DNA from: JBCCTX01 sp964652565
Lineage (GTDB): Bacteria > Bacteroidota > Bacteroidia > J057
DNA length: 18,216 nt
Reading direction: 5' to 3'
Assembly (NCBI GenBank): GCA_964652565.1
Contig: CAZZEC010000124.1
Coordinates: 1-18,216 of the forward strand
Shown here in pieces: positions 1 to 8,898 of the stretch. Made by a program: the position numbers and the translations under genes. Within the stretch, counting starts at the first letter, position 1. Each line of letters opens with the position of its first letter. A model generated the notes under the pieces. It saw only the letters and a list, made by a program, of their open reading frames with translations, made no database searches and was not told where the DNA came from.

Positions 1-164
1 GGAAAACCTAACAAGATGTATAGTTGTGTTTCAATCTCGTAACTTATATATTAATTAAAAATGATGTCTCAAAGAGCTGGGGCTAAAAGAAAGTGGGTAG
101 GGGCTTATTAATGAAATCATTACCCCGCCTAATGATAAATGTTATTACAATTTATACTACTATC

Positions 165-1094
165 ATGCATACAATACTGGGATCAACTGGCATAACGGGA
201 ATTGAACTTGCAAAACACGTATCTGAATATACATCAAACATCCGTTTGGTTAGTAGAAGACCGCAAAAAGTTAATGATTCAGACGAATTGATGGCTGCGG
301 ATCTTATGGATGCTGAACAGACATTACTATCAATAGCAGGTTCAGAAGTTGTGTATCTTACAGTTGGGTTACCCTATAAGATTGACGTATGGCAAGAAAA
401 GTGGCCTCGGATAATGAGAAATGTCATAGATGGTTGTGTGGTCAATGAAGCAAAGCTGTTATTTCTGGATAATATATATCCCTTGGGGAAAGTAGAAGGT
501 AATATGACCGAAGATTTACCGATGAATCCAACAAGCAAGAAAGGGGAGGTGCGAAAGAAGGTAGATATGATGATGTTAGATGCCTTGGGTAGTGGGAAAC
601 TTCAAGGCCTGATTGCCAAAGCTGCTGATTTTTATGGCCCAAAAGCAACTACAAGTGTATTAAATAAGTTAGTATTGGATAATCTGGCACAAGGGAAAAA
701 AGCCCAATGGTTGGGTAGAGATGATATTCCTCATTCATTTACCTACACCCCTGATATTGGTAAATCAATGGCTCTGTTGGGACAAACTTCAGAAGCATTG
801 GGGCAGATTTGGCATCTTCCAACAGCAAGCCCTGCTCCAACGGGAAAAGAAATATTCAATATCTTAGAAAAGATTATGGGTCAAGAAATTAAATACACAG
901 TACTCAAACCATGGATGGTTCGTCTCGCTGGGATCTTTAATTCAGAAATAAAAGAAGTAGTAGAAATGATGTATCAAAACAAATACCCCTACACGTTCGA
1001 TAGTAGTAAGTTTGAGAATACATTTAACTTCGTGCCGACTTCTTACGAAGAAGGACTCACCACGGCCTTAGCGGCCTATCAAGATTTAAAGTAG
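165..1094 (+). CDS. Atypical SDR NAD(P)-binding epimerase/reductase-like protein
   Basis: This is a Rossmann-fold protein of the NAD-dependent epimerase/dehydratase (extended or atypical SDR) type, about 309 residues. It shows the N-terminal dinucleotide-binding loop GSTGITG at residues 6-12, directly after the first beta strand, and an Arg-Arg pair (LVSRRP) after the second strand that would favour NADP(H). Further in are NIYPLG and the AADFYGP segment typical of this family. There is no signal peptide, so it should be cytoplasmic. I start it at the ATG at 165 because the first Rossmann strand begins right there. The frame stays open upstream to ATGs at 111 and 93, which would add 18 or 24 residues without a recognisable role. 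The canonical YxxxK pair is not obvious, so catalysis may differ from classical SDRs. The substrate is unknown. The gene converges on the SDR at 1141-1890. Confidence 0.8.
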   Translation: MHTILGSTGITGIELAKHVSEYTSNIRLVSRRPQKVNDSDELMAADLMDAEQTLLSIAGSEVVYLTVGLPYKIDVWQEKWPRIMRNVIDGCVVNEAKLLFLDNIYPLGKVEGNMTEDLPMNPTSKKGEVRKKVDMMMLDALGSGKLQGLIAKAADFYGPKATTSVLNKLVLDNLAQGKKAQWLGRDDIPHSFTYTPDIGKSMALLGQTSEALGQIWHLPTASPAPTGKEIFNILEKIMGQEIKYTVLKPWMVRLAGIFNSEIKEVVEMMYQNKYPYTFDSSKFENTFNFVPTSYEEGLTTALAAYQDLK

Positions 1095-1115
1095 GAACAC
1101 GTGGTAGCGTGTTCC
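1094..1115. terminator. Hairpin between convergent genes, possible bidirectional terminator
   Basis: The arms GGAACACG (1094-1101) and CGTGTTCC (1108-1115) are perfect inverted copies separated by the 6-nt loop TGGTAG. The hairpin begins at the last base of the TAG stop of the + strand gene and lies 26 bp beyond the stop of the - strand SDR, which suits termination of both transcripts. No clear T tract follows on either side, so intrinsic termination is inferred only from position and stem strength. A partial copy of the right arm (AGCGTGTT) recurs just downstream. Confidence 0.45.
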
Positions 1116-1140
1116 GCAACGTAGCAGCGTGTTTACATCC

Positions 1141-1890
1141 TCAATAGGTAGCTCTCCCCCCTGATAAGTCAAAAATACATCCTGTATTAAAACTGGCTTC
1201 TTTTGAGATAATCCAACATGCAAGAGAAGCTACTTCCTCTACAGTACCCAACCTGTTCATAGGAATTTTGGCAGTCATATATTCCAACATATCTTTATCT
1301 GTCTCAAGGTTCATGGGGGTGGCGATAACTGCTGGGGCTATACCATTAACAGTAATACCCTGATCCGCATATTCCTTTCCGATTCCTTTAATAAGACCCA
1401 TCATACCTGCTTTACTGGAAGCATATCCAACCATTCCCGGATTACCTTCTTTTCCCGCAATAGAAGTAATATGTAGGATTCTACCGTAACTTCTTTCCAA
1501 CATCACAGGTAGGACAAGTTTAGTGCATATAAAGGCACCAACAAGATTGACATTGAGAATATGTTGGAAATCTTTTAGTTCATATTCAGTAATATTTGTT
1601 GAGGTTGGACCTACGATCCCTGCACAGTTTACTAATATATCAATGCCACCATGCATTTGATGCACCTCTTGTATCGCTGCTTTAACCTCTTTTTCTTCTG
1701 TTATATTAATACATTTTCCTACAATAGGACCTATCTTCGCTAATTCCTCTATCGTTTCATCGAGTGGTGCTTTTAAAATATCACACAGTACGACACGTGC
1801 TCCCTCTTCTAGTAATCTTACTGCAATTCCCTTCCCAATGCCTCTTGCCCCTCCGGTAACAATGGCTATTTGATCCTGAAATCTATTCAT
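1141..1890 (-). CDS. Classical SDR family oxidoreductase (FabG-like), probably NAD-dependent
   Basis: A 249-residue classical short-chain dehydrogenase/reductase, the normal family length. All signature elements are present: the cofactor loop TGGARGIG at 12-19, NCAG at 88-91, the structural Asn in NVN at 113, and catalytic Ser143, Tyr156 and Lys160 (YASSK). Asp37 closes the second beta strand (VVLCD), which in this family usually selects NAD(H) over NADP(H). The C-terminus SGGRATY is seen in a subset of FabG-like sugar or polyol dehydrogenases, which I recall rather than can test. It is therefore more likely a dehydrogenase of a small hydroxy compound than the fatty-acid FabG. No lipid genes are adjacent. 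It is transcribed away from the phosphatase gene at 2021 across a 130-bp divergent intergenic region that must hold both promoters. Confidence 0.9.
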   Translation of the reverse strand: MNRFQDQIAIVTGGARGIGKGIAVRLLEEGARVVLCDILKAPLDETIEELAKIGPIVGKCINITEEKEVKAAIQEVHQMHGGIDILVNCAGIVGPTSTNITEYELKDFQHILNVNLVGAFICTKLVLPVMLERSYGRILHITSIAGKEGNPGMVGYASSKAGMMGLIKGIGKEYADQGITVNGIAPAVIATPMNLETDKDMLEYMTAKIPMNRLGTVEEVASLACWIISKEASFNTGCIFDLSGGRATY

Positions 1891-2020
1891 GTTGTTGCTT
1901 CGATGGATTAAAATCTCATAAAAGTAATGAATGTATAGGTCAATATTACTATGGTTTTTGTTTAATAGATTAAAAATTAATTAAAATGCTACAATGAAAT
2001 AGAATTTTCCTAGATTAGAA

Positions 2021-4558
2021 ATGAGCCTGGATTTTAATACCTTCTATCACATGAGTAATATGTTTCGTGATTTCATCAACTTAATGTGTATCTGTTGTAT
2101 CATAAGTTGTAACTCTTCAAAAGAAACTTCATATACTGAAGATTTTAATAACATACACAACCGCATTTGGATTGGAGAAGACTATTGGACGATCCCTCTG
2201 GAAGAGTGGCGAATAGAGTCTGGGCGGTTAGAATGTATGGGTAATCGTAATAATATGAAAATTAATTTGCTTACACATACGTTAACATCAAGTGGTAATT
2301 TCTCTGTATCCATCAAGCTAGGTATGCCATCAGTCAACGAATTAGAGGGTAATGTGGGGATCAGTTTGGGCATCTATGATTCTACGGATTATCGTATCCC
2401 GGCACTTTGCTATTTCGGGCAGGGAATTGAGACGGGAATTCATACAGATGGGTATATCTATCTTGGTGAAAATCAGGAACCTCTTCCTGAAAATTTCGAG
2501 GTGGAGGATATGATTATAGAAGTAAATGGTATGCAATTGCCTGATAATACCTATGAACTTTGGGCAAAAGCTACAGATTCTCAAGGATTAAGTACGCCTG
2601 TTGTTCTTATTTCACTATCAGAAAGCCCGGAAGGGATGATTGCACTCCATGCAAGTTTTGAAGGCAGGGATGCTGACAGGCAAGTTCCTAATGTCTGGTT
2701 TGATGATTGGACAATTTCCGGAACCAACTTATCGATAAGTGAAGATCAGACAATGGGACCTATCATGTGGGGAATGCATACCTTAAGTGAAAGTGTCATG
2801 AAAATGACTGCTCAGATGCCACCACTTGGAGAACTAGACAATAAAGAGGTTCTGTTTCAAATAGGTGAAGACGATGATTGGATAACACTTTCGACAGCTG
2901 AAATAGAAGATGATTCGCGAACAGCACTTTTTAAAGTAGAAAATTGGGATGCGACGAAGGATACTCCATATAGATTAGCTTATGAGCAATCTTTTCCTGA
3001 TGGGAGCAAGGAAATGGATTACTTTGAAGGCACAATCAGAAAAGATCCAGTAGACCGCCCGCTGAAAGTTGCAGGGCTGACTTGCCAGTATGGTGCAGGA
3101 TTTCCCTATACACCTGTTGTAGATAACCTCAAAGAAGAGGATCCCGATGTGCTGTTTTTTTCAGGAGACCAGCTATATGAAGGTAATGGAAGATATGGAA
3201 TAATAAGGTTCCCTGCAGATAGTGCCATTTTAAATTATTTAGGTAAATGGTATATGTTTGGTTGGGCGTTTAAAGATTTGATGCGTGATAGACCTACTGT
3301 GTGTACGCCAGATGATCACGATGTATTTCAGGGCAATCTATGGGGAGACGGAGGGGAAAATATCGACATAGAGACATTTCGACAATTCCAAGGTTCATCA
3401 GGCGGCTACGTCCAGCCTGCTCAAATGGTAAATGCTGTTCACAGAACGCAGTGTGGGCATCTTCCCGACCCATACGATCCCACGTTATTAACACAGAATA
3501 TTAGTCCCTGGTATACAGATATGGTATATGGGAGGGTAAGCTTTGCCATTATCAGTGATAGAATGTTTAAATCAGGTCCAGTGGCCGTTGCTACCTGGGG
3601 AGGAAGAGCAGACCACGTAAAAGAACCCTTGGATGACCCACAGACATTAGATCGGGAAGATCTTGCATACCTTGGACCCAGACAGATGGTATTCCTGGAA
3701 GAATGGATATCTGATTGGAAAGGAGCTGATATGAAAGTCCTGCTTTCTCAAACACTGTTCGCCGGAGTAGCTACCCATCATGGTGCAGAAAGAATGTTAC
3801 TATCCGCAGATTTAGATTCCGGAGGTTGGCCACAAAACAAACGCCAACAAGTCATTGAATTAATACGAAAAGGATTTACATTTCATATAAATGGTGATCA
3901 GCATCTTCCCGCAATACTCCAATATGGCCTTGAGAAACATGCGGATGCAGGATGGGCGTTTTGTACACCTGCAATCGCAGTTGGATACCCGCGAGCCTTT
4001 TGGCCTGATAAATTGGGTTGGAAGCATGAGTATCGTCCTGATCATGGGCTACCTAATACCGGATATTATACAGATGGATTTGGACATCCCAATTTAATAT
4101 ATGCTATTGGTAATCCTGAAGAAGAACCTTCCGGGCCTAATCGCTATGAACTCATGCATGAAAAAGCTTCTGGGTATGGTATGATCCACTTCGATCAGGA
4201 ACAACAAAATATAACAATGGAGGCCTATGGCTTTTTAGATAAACCTGGTCAGGATAAACCCGAACAATTTCCCGGATGGCCGCTCACAATTCATCTCACT
4301 GAAAATGACGGTCGTAAAGCAAAAGGCTATTTGCCAACTATTAATGTATCTGGTTTAGACAATCCCGTTGTAGCCATTTATCACGAACCTTCAGGAGAAC
4401 TGGTGTATAATCTCAGGGTAAAAGGAAATTCATTTCAGCCTAAAGTATACGATGAGGGTTCTTATCTGATTAAGGTAGGAGAACCTGAGACCGATACCTG
4501 GAAGGAATTGCCAGGTGTTTCACCTGATGCTGGCAGTACACTCGAGCTACAGTTCTAA
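2021..4558 (+). CDS. Lipoprotein PhoD-like alkaline phosphatase with N-terminal beta-rich domain
   Basis: An 845-residue exported metallophosphoesterase. A hydrophobic stretch ending in IISC gives a lipobox with Cys30 as the lipidated residue, so the protein should be anchored to a membrane on the periplasmic or surface side. The PhoD-like catalytic part runs from about residue 345 to 735, with metal-ligand motifs SGDQLY (381-386), DDHD (431-434) and NGDQH (624-628). Residues 50-235 look like a beta-sandwich of the concanavalin/LamG or DUF1080 kind, ending in WFDDWTISG. This is judged by eye. Homologues act on phosphodiesters or phosphomonoesters, and the substrate here is unknown. The ATG at 2021 has an A-rich upstream stretch typical of Bacteroidota starts. 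The ATG at 2060 would give a more standard lipoprotein signal (MFRDF followed by a hydrophobic core) and may be the true start. The sulfatase gene follows after 17 bp, so co-transcription is likely. Confidence 0.87.
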   Translation: MSLDFNTFYHMSNMFRDFINLMCICCIISCNSSKETSYTEDFNNIHNRIWIGEDYWTIPLEEWRIESGRLECMGNRNNMKINLLTHTLTSSGNFSVSIKLGMPSVNELEGNVGISLGIYDSTDYRIPALCYFGQGIETGIHTDGYIYLGENQEPLPENFEVEDMIIEVNGMQLPDNTYELWAKATDSQGLSTPVVLISLSESPEGMIALHASFEGRDADRQVPNVWFDDWTISGTNLSISEDQTMGPIMWGMHTLSESVMKMTAQMPPLGELDNKEVLFQIGEDDDWITLSTAEIEDDSRTALFKVENWDATKDTPYRLAYEQSFPDGSKEMDYFEGTIRKDPVDRPLKVAGLTCQYGAGFPYTPVVDNLKEEDPDVLFFSGDQLYEGNGRYGIIRFPADSAILNYLGKWYMFGWAFKDLMRDRPTVCTPDDHDVFQGNLWGDGGENIDIETFRQFQGSSGGYVQPAQMVNAVHRTQCGHLPDPYDPTLLTQNISPWYTDMVYGRVSFAIISDRMFKSGPVAVATWGGRADHVKEPLDDPQTLDREDLAYLGPRQMVFLEEWISDWKGADMKVLLSQTLFAGVATHHGAERMLLSADLDSGGWPQNKRQQVIELIRKGFTFHINGDQHLPAILQYGLEKHADAGWAFCTPAIAVGYPRAFWPDKLGWKHEYRPDHGLPNTGYYTDGFGHPNLIYAIGNPEEEPSGPNRYELMHEKASGYGMIHFDQEQQNITMEAYGFLDKPGQDKPEQFPGWPLTIHLTENDGRKAKGYLPTINVSGLDNPVVAIYHEPSGELVYNLRVKGNSFQPKVYDEGSYLIKVGEPETDTWKELPGVSPDAGSTLELQF

Positions 4559-4575
4559 TTAATTATATAATCATA

Positions 4576-5991
4576 ATGACTACCAGATTTCCTCTTTTGT
4601 TACTTATAAGCTTCCTGTATATCAATAATACATATACTCAAGCTCAACAACCAAATGTTGTATTTATACTGGTCGATGATTTAGGTTGGGCAGATCTCAG
4701 TTGTTATGGTAGCGAATTTTACGAAACACCTAATTTAGATCGATTAGCGAAAAAGTCTGTTCGTTTCACTCAAGCGTATACTGCCAGCCCAGTCTGCTCA
4801 CCTACTCGAGCAGCGATTATGACCGGTAAACATCCCGCACGACTGCGTATTACAGATTGGATTCCAGGACAAGATCCTCAGGATAAGAAGTTGCTTGGTC
4901 CCGATGATTTACACCAACTCCCATTAAACGAACTTACATTGGCAGAAGTATTTCAAGAACAGGGATATCAAACCTTCTTTGCTGGTAAATGGCATTTGGG
5001 AGGAGAGGGATTCTATCCTGAGGATCAAGGATTTGATAAAAATTTTGGGGGTCATGATAAAGGGAGTCCTCCTGGAGGATACTATTCCCCCTACAATAAT
5101 CCCAAATTACAGGATGGTCCGGAGGGCGAGTACCTTCCTAATAGGTTAACTCGGGAGTCACTGAATTTTATGGAAGCACATGCTGAGGCCCCTTTTTTCC
5201 TGTATCTTTCATTTTATACAGTTCACACTCCGATCCAGGCTTCAAAAGCGCATATTGACAAGTTTGAAGCAAAATATGCAATGAAGGTGGACTATGATCC
5301 CGATCATATAAGAGAAGACGAAGGGTTCACCAAGCTTTATCAGGATAATCCTGCATATGCTTCCATGGTATATGCTATGGATGAGAATGTAGGAAAAATA
5401 ATGGACAAGTTAGATGAGCTATCTCTCATGGATAATACAATTATCGTCTTTACTTCTGATAATGGTGGACTATCCACACTATTTCGAGAAAATGCTCCTA
5501 CTGCAAACCTTCCATTACGAGCTGGAAAGGGATGGTGTTATGAAGGAGGAATCAGAGTCCCAACAATGATTTATGCTCCTTCAATTAGCCATCAGGGGAT
5601 AGAAACACATGTACCTATCATCAGTATGGACTTTTATCCTACGCTATTAGAACTGGCCAATATCCCGCTTAAACCCAAACAACATGTTGATGGAATTAGC
5701 TTACTTCCATTACTTACAGGAGAGAATGAACTCAAGAGAGATAGGCTGTATTGGCATTTTCCTCACTATCACGGGAGTGCATGGACACCGGGTAGTGCTA
5801 TCCGAATAGGAGATTATAAGCTTATTGAGTTTTACGATAGAGAAAAATATGAACTGTATGACATGAAAAATGATTGGGAAGAAAAAAACGATTTAGCTTC
5901 TGAAATGCCTAGAAAAGCCAAAAAGTTGCATAAGCAACTGTTTAAAGCGTTGAAAAAAGTGGATGCACAAATGCCACTTCTCAATAGGTAG
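4576..5991 (+). CDS. Secreted S1-family sulfatase (formylglycine type, Cys)
   Basis: A 471-residue sulfatase with a signal peptide (hydrophobic core about 6-18, likely cleavage near residue 23), so it is periplasmic or surface exposed. The catalytic signature CSPTR at 74-78 places Cys74 as the residue converted to formylglycine. Supporting residues are the metal-binding Asp pair at 34-35 (VDDLGW), AGKWHLG with Lys138 and His140, HTP at 217-219, TSDNGG with Asp295-Asn296, and Lys318 before EGGIRVP. Length and motif order are normal for S1 arylsulfatase-like enzymes, which hydrolyse sulfate esters, often on polysaccharides. The exact subfamily and substrate cannot be read from the sequence. Activity needs a formylglycine-generating enzyme, which is not in the window. 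It sits 17 bp after the phosphatase and upstream of a second sulfatase. Confidence 0.95.
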   Translation: MTTRFPLLLLISFLYINNTYTQAQQPNVVFILVDDLGWADLSCYGSEFYETPNLDRLAKKSVRFTQAYTASPVCSPTRAAIMTGKHPARLRITDWIPGQDPQDKKLLGPDDLHQLPLNELTLAEVFQEQGYQTFFAGKWHLGGEGFYPEDQGFDKNFGGHDKGSPPGGYYSPYNNPKLQDGPEGEYLPNRLTRESLNFMEAHAEAPFFLYLSFYTVHTPIQASKAHIDKFEAKYAMKVDYDPDHIREDEGFTKLYQDNPAYASMVYAMDENVGKIMDKLDELSLMDNTIIVFTSDNGGLSTLFRENAPTANLPLRAGKGWCYEGGIRVPTMIYAPSISHQGIETHVPIISMDFYPTLLELANIPLKPKQHVDGISLLPLLTGENELKRDRLYWHFPHYHGSAWTPGSAIRIGDYKLIEFYDREKYELYDMKNDWEEKNDLASEMPRKAKKLHKQLFKALKKVDAQMPLLNR

Positions 5992-6098
5992 AGGAAAATG
6001 GCTAACAAGTCCTCTGGAAATAGGAAGTTGCAGAATGAGTTTAGATAAAACTCCGTTATTCATTAGCTTATAGTAAATGTAACGCTAACAAAGCTATT

Positions 6099-7538
6099 AT
6101 GAAGTCTACATATCCCCATTTCAGCAAATTAGAGGTAGTACTATTTCTGCTAGGTACCTTATCTATTTTCAATCTTACAGCACAGTCAAATCTGCGTCCC
6201 AATATCATCTTAGTGATGTGTGATGATCTGGGATGGGGAGATACAGGATTCAATGGGAATGATGAAATTCTTACACCTAATTTAGACGAATGGGCGGCCA
6301 GAGGAATAGTAATGGAGCGCTTTTATACTGCTTCGCCTGTTTGCTCTCCAACAAGAGGGAGTTGTCTCACAGGAAGAAATCCTTATAGACTAGGAATACC
6401 TACAGCTAATGCCGGGCATTTATCCCCAGAGGAAGTCACACTGGCTGAAATCTTAAAGAGAGCGGGATATACTACAGGACTTTTCGGGAAATGGCATTTG
6501 GGAACGCTCACTACACAACTCAATGATGCCAATCGAGGGAAACCAGGAGATTCTACGCATTATCAGCTACCTTCTTACCACGGATTTGATACCTATTTTG
6601 CTACAGAGTCCAAAGTACCCACCTGTGATCCAATGATAAAACCCACTATATTTGATACAACACGTGGTGAAAGTTTGCGATATGGATGGTCTGCTATAGA
6701 GACCAAACAATCTATACAATCATACGGGACCTTTTACTGGGATGGAGAAGAACATTTAGTGGAAGGGGATTTACATGGTGACGATAGCCGTATTATTATG
6801 GACCGGGCGATACCATTCATGAAGGATGCTCATCAAAACGAACGACCTTTTTTTACGGTCATATGGTTTCACACGCCACATTTGCCTGTAGTAGCTGATA
6901 AAGAGCATAGAGATATGTATAAGAATCTGTCCCATGAAAAACAATTGTACTATGGAACAATCACAGCGATGGATGAACAGATGGGACGTTTGAAACAGGC
7001 ACTGGAAGACATGGGGATTGAGGATGAGACTTGGTTGTGGTTTGCAAGCGACAATGGGCCTGAGCGAGGGACACCGGGTAGTTCTGGACCTTTTAGAGAA
7101 AGAAAGCGTAGTTTGTACGAAGGGGGGGTACGCGTACCTGCATTTACTGTGTGGTCTGCAGGGATCATGCCGGGAAAGCATACAGATGTACCTATTGTGA
7201 CCAGTGATTATTTACCAACCATTGTTGAGACCCTGGATCTTGAGATGCCAGAAGATGTAACCTTGGATGGAATAAATATGATGAAAGTCTTTGAAGGGAA
7301 AAAATTTAGGAGAAAAGCACCCATAGGCTTCCAGTTTGGAAGCAAAATGTCTTGGGTAACCAATCAGTATAAGCTAATTAGTACAGATGGAGGTAAGAGC
7401 TTTGAATTATATAATCTCGTAGAAGATGTGTTGGAGCTCTCAGACATATCCGCTGACCACCCTGCTAAGGTTGATAAAATGAAACAGGAACTGCTAAAAT
7501 GGGTGGAGGATTGTAAGATAGACTCAATGAAATTGTAG
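6099..7538 (+). CDS. Secreted S1-family sulfatase (second copy, divergent paralogue)
   Basis: A 479-residue S1 sulfatase. A hydrophobic segment at about 12-26 followed by LTAQ suggests signal peptidase I cleavage near residue 28. The formylglycine signature is CSPTR at 82-86 with Cys82 as the modified residue. Metal and active-site motifs are CDDLGWGD (41-48), FGKWHLG (Lys131, His133), HTPH at 258-261 and ASDNGPE at 316-322, then EGGVRVP at 341-347. It differs clearly from the preceding sulfatase outside these motifs, with ESKVPTCDPM (170-179) and no TDWIPG element, so this is a different specificity rather than a recent tandem duplication. The 107-bp gap to the upstream sulfatase could hold a separate promoter, but I see no convincing one. 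Its stop codon lies only 10 bp from the stop of the convergent gene at 7549. Confidence 0.95.
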   Translation: MKSTYPHFSKLEVVLFLLGTLSIFNLTAQSNLRPNIILVMCDDLGWGDTGFNGNDEILTPNLDEWAARGIVMERFYTASPVCSPTRGSCLTGRNPYRLGIPTANAGHLSPEEVTLAEILKRAGYTTGLFGKWHLGTLTTQLNDANRGKPGDSTHYQLPSYHGFDTYFATESKVPTCDPMIKPTIFDTTRGESLRYGWSAIETKQSIQSYGTFYWDGEEHLVEGDLHGDDSRIIMDRAIPFMKDAHQNERPFFTVIWFHTPHLPVVADKEHRDMYKNLSHEKQLYYGTITAMDEQMGRLKQALEDMGIEDETWLWFASDNGPERGTPGSSGPFRERKRSLYEGGVRVPAFTVWSAGIMPGKHTDVPIVTSDYLPTIVETLDLEMPEDVTLDGINMMKVFEGKKFRRKAPIGFQFGSKMSWVTNQYKLISTDGGKSFELYNLVEDVLELSDISADHPAKVDKMKQELLKWVEDCKIDSMKL

Positions 7539-7548
7539 TTAGATTCAC

Positions 7549-8808
7549 TTATTTCCACCATCTACCCCAATATTTTTTCTCTAACTTCGACCAATAATCT
7601 ACAATAGAACCCCATGAAACCTGACCACGGTGAATTAGCTTCTTTTTGAGCGTTTTTTCTTCTATCCTATCTTGTTCATAGTCCTCATTTGATAATGCAT
7701 CTATGAGAATGTCAGCTACCGTCTCCTTGAGTATGACTTCGTTGTAAGGATCATATGAAGTGGGTTCAACCCACTGTTTATACTCCTGTTCCACTTTTTT
7801 CCATGACAATGTGGAATGTGTAATCTCTTCTGATTGTAGGAATTCGATGGGTTTATCAACTTCTTGATAATCGTGAAAATATTGTTTTACAGAGTCCTTA
7901 GGCCATAATATATTCACGCTACCCTCCCATGGTCTGTAAACAGCTGTATATAATGTACCAAAACCCACCCTAAAGCGAGTGTTGTACAAAGGGGGATGTA
8001 AGAAAGAGGAGATCAATCTTTGGGCATCTAAATGGGGCGTGTTAAGAAGTTGCTCAAGGAAAAAAGAACGCTCATAGGTTCGATTAAAATGAGCATATTC
8101 AGGCCAGTCCATTGTATGCTGATGATTGGTAGTAAATGTATTATTACTTATGATAGGTGATTGGTCAGGAGACAACATCAATGTATGATGATTACCTTTC
8201 TTGTCTAATACAGCAATATTGTAGGACATGTGAGTAGGCACCTTAGTTAATGCCTCTAAGGCATCTTGTACATCTCTGCAAAATTCAAGCACATATCTTA
8301 AAATAATAGGGATTCCGAAGCCTTGACCCACTTTTTTGCGACCTCCAAACGTGAGGGATATAGCTAACCCATCTTCGTTTATGCCGTCTAATAGACCCAG
8401 TAAGCAATCAGTAATACCCATCACGCGTTTACCATTCCAATTACTCAACAGCATGACTCCTTCCATCAAATCAACGTGATAATCGTAATTCCTTATTAAT
8501 AGAGGCTCACCTCCTGCCGTAAAGATTGCTTGAGAACAAGCATTAAAATAGGCTGGAGGTTGATATCCCGTGAAAAAACGTGAAGTAGTTTCGTCAGCAT
8601 TTACAAGATTACATATATGTTCAAATAAAGGAAGCATTTCAGGCATGTAATACGATAATGCAGCATAAGAAGTGTCAAGATCTGGCCTATGAGAAGATCC
8701 CTTGGAGGTAAACCATGAATGATAGGCTGGCCAGAAAGTTGTATATAATGAATGCCATTTCGGGCCTGGAAGAGAAGGTTCAGATACAGCACGAAAAGGT
8801 AGATGCAT
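7549..8808 (-). CDS. C45 / AAT-like self-processing Ntn hydrolase or acyltransferase
   Basis: A 419-residue protein resembling peptidase family C45 (acyl-CoA:6-aminopenicillanic acid acyltransferase-like, Ntn-hydrolase fold). The expected autocleavage site and nucleophile are at FNA|CSQAIF, with Cys91 becoming the new N-terminus. It is followed by the family's Arg-Asn-x-Asp element (RNYDY, 106-110), then GLLDGINEDGLAISLTFGG and TNHQ, both conserved in relatives. Family members hydrolyse or transfer acyl groups on amides, as in penicillin acyltransferase and the insect beta-alanyl-dopamine hydrolase Tan. Residues after about 335 form a charged, Trp-rich C-terminal extension (ending GRWWK) that I do not recognise. 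There is no signal peptide, so it is likely cytoplasmic. It is the last gene of the minus-strand cluster but is separated from the ATP-grasp gene by 198 bp with two inverted repeats, so it may have its own promoter. Confidence 0.8.
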   Translation of the reverse strand: MHLPFRAVSEPSLPGPKWHSLYTTFWPAYHSWFTSKGSSHRPDLDTSYAALSYYMPEMLPLFEHICNLVNADETTSRFFTGYQPPAYFNACSQAIFTAGGEPLLIRNYDYHVDLMEGVMLLSNWNGKRVMGITDCLLGLLDGINEDGLAISLTFGGRKKVGQGFGIPIILRYVLEFCRDVQDALEALTKVPTHMSYNIAVLDKKGNHHTLMLSPDQSPIISNNTFTTNHQHTMDWPEYAHFNRTYERSFFLEQLLNTPHLDAQRLISSFLHPPLYNTRFRVGFGTLYTAVYRPWEGSVNILWPKDSVKQYFHDYQEVDKPIEFLQSEEITHSTLSWKKVEQEYKQWVEPTSYDPYNEVILKETVADILIDALSNEDYEQDRIEEKTLKKKLIHRGQVSWGSIVDYWSKLEKKYWGRWWK

Positions 8809-8860
8809 AAATTACTAATTCTAGGACTTACATAACGTATAAATCTACATAATAGTTTTG

Positions 8861-8896
8861 TAATTATTTTTGACAAATTTTTGTCAAAAATAATTA
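8861..8896. repeat. Perfect 36-bp AT-rich palindrome upstream of the C45 gene
   Basis: The 17-nt arm at 8861-8877 is matched exactly by its inverse at 8880-8896 around a 2-nt centre, so the whole 36 bp is a perfect palindrome, with TTTTTGACAAA as its core half. It lies 52 bp upstream of the C45 start codon. It could be a dimeric-regulator operator or a hairpin in the leader. The low GC content of the stem makes it a poor classical terminator by itself. Confidence 0.5.
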
Positions 8897-8898
8897 AT

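Noticed and set aside
93..164. Upstream starts (93, 111) for the first SDR-like gene
   Set aside because: The dinucleotide-binding first strand begins right at the ATG at 165. The added residues resemble neither a signal peptide nor part of the fold.
6771..7181. A 136-codon open frame on the - strand inside the second sulfatase gene
   Set aside because: It is antisense to an intact sulfatase with all catalytic motifs. The frame is rich in Cys, Ser and Arg, as expected of a shadow frame.
2021..7538. A full polysaccharide utilisation locus
   Set aside because: No SusC/TonB-dependent transporter, SusD lipoprotein, glycoside hydrolase or lyase is in the window, so only the sulfatases and phosphatase can be claimed.
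4576..7538. Recent tandem duplication of the sulfatase gene
   Set aside because: Similarity is limited to the shared S1 catalytic motifs. Other segments and signal peptides differ, which indicates old paralogues.
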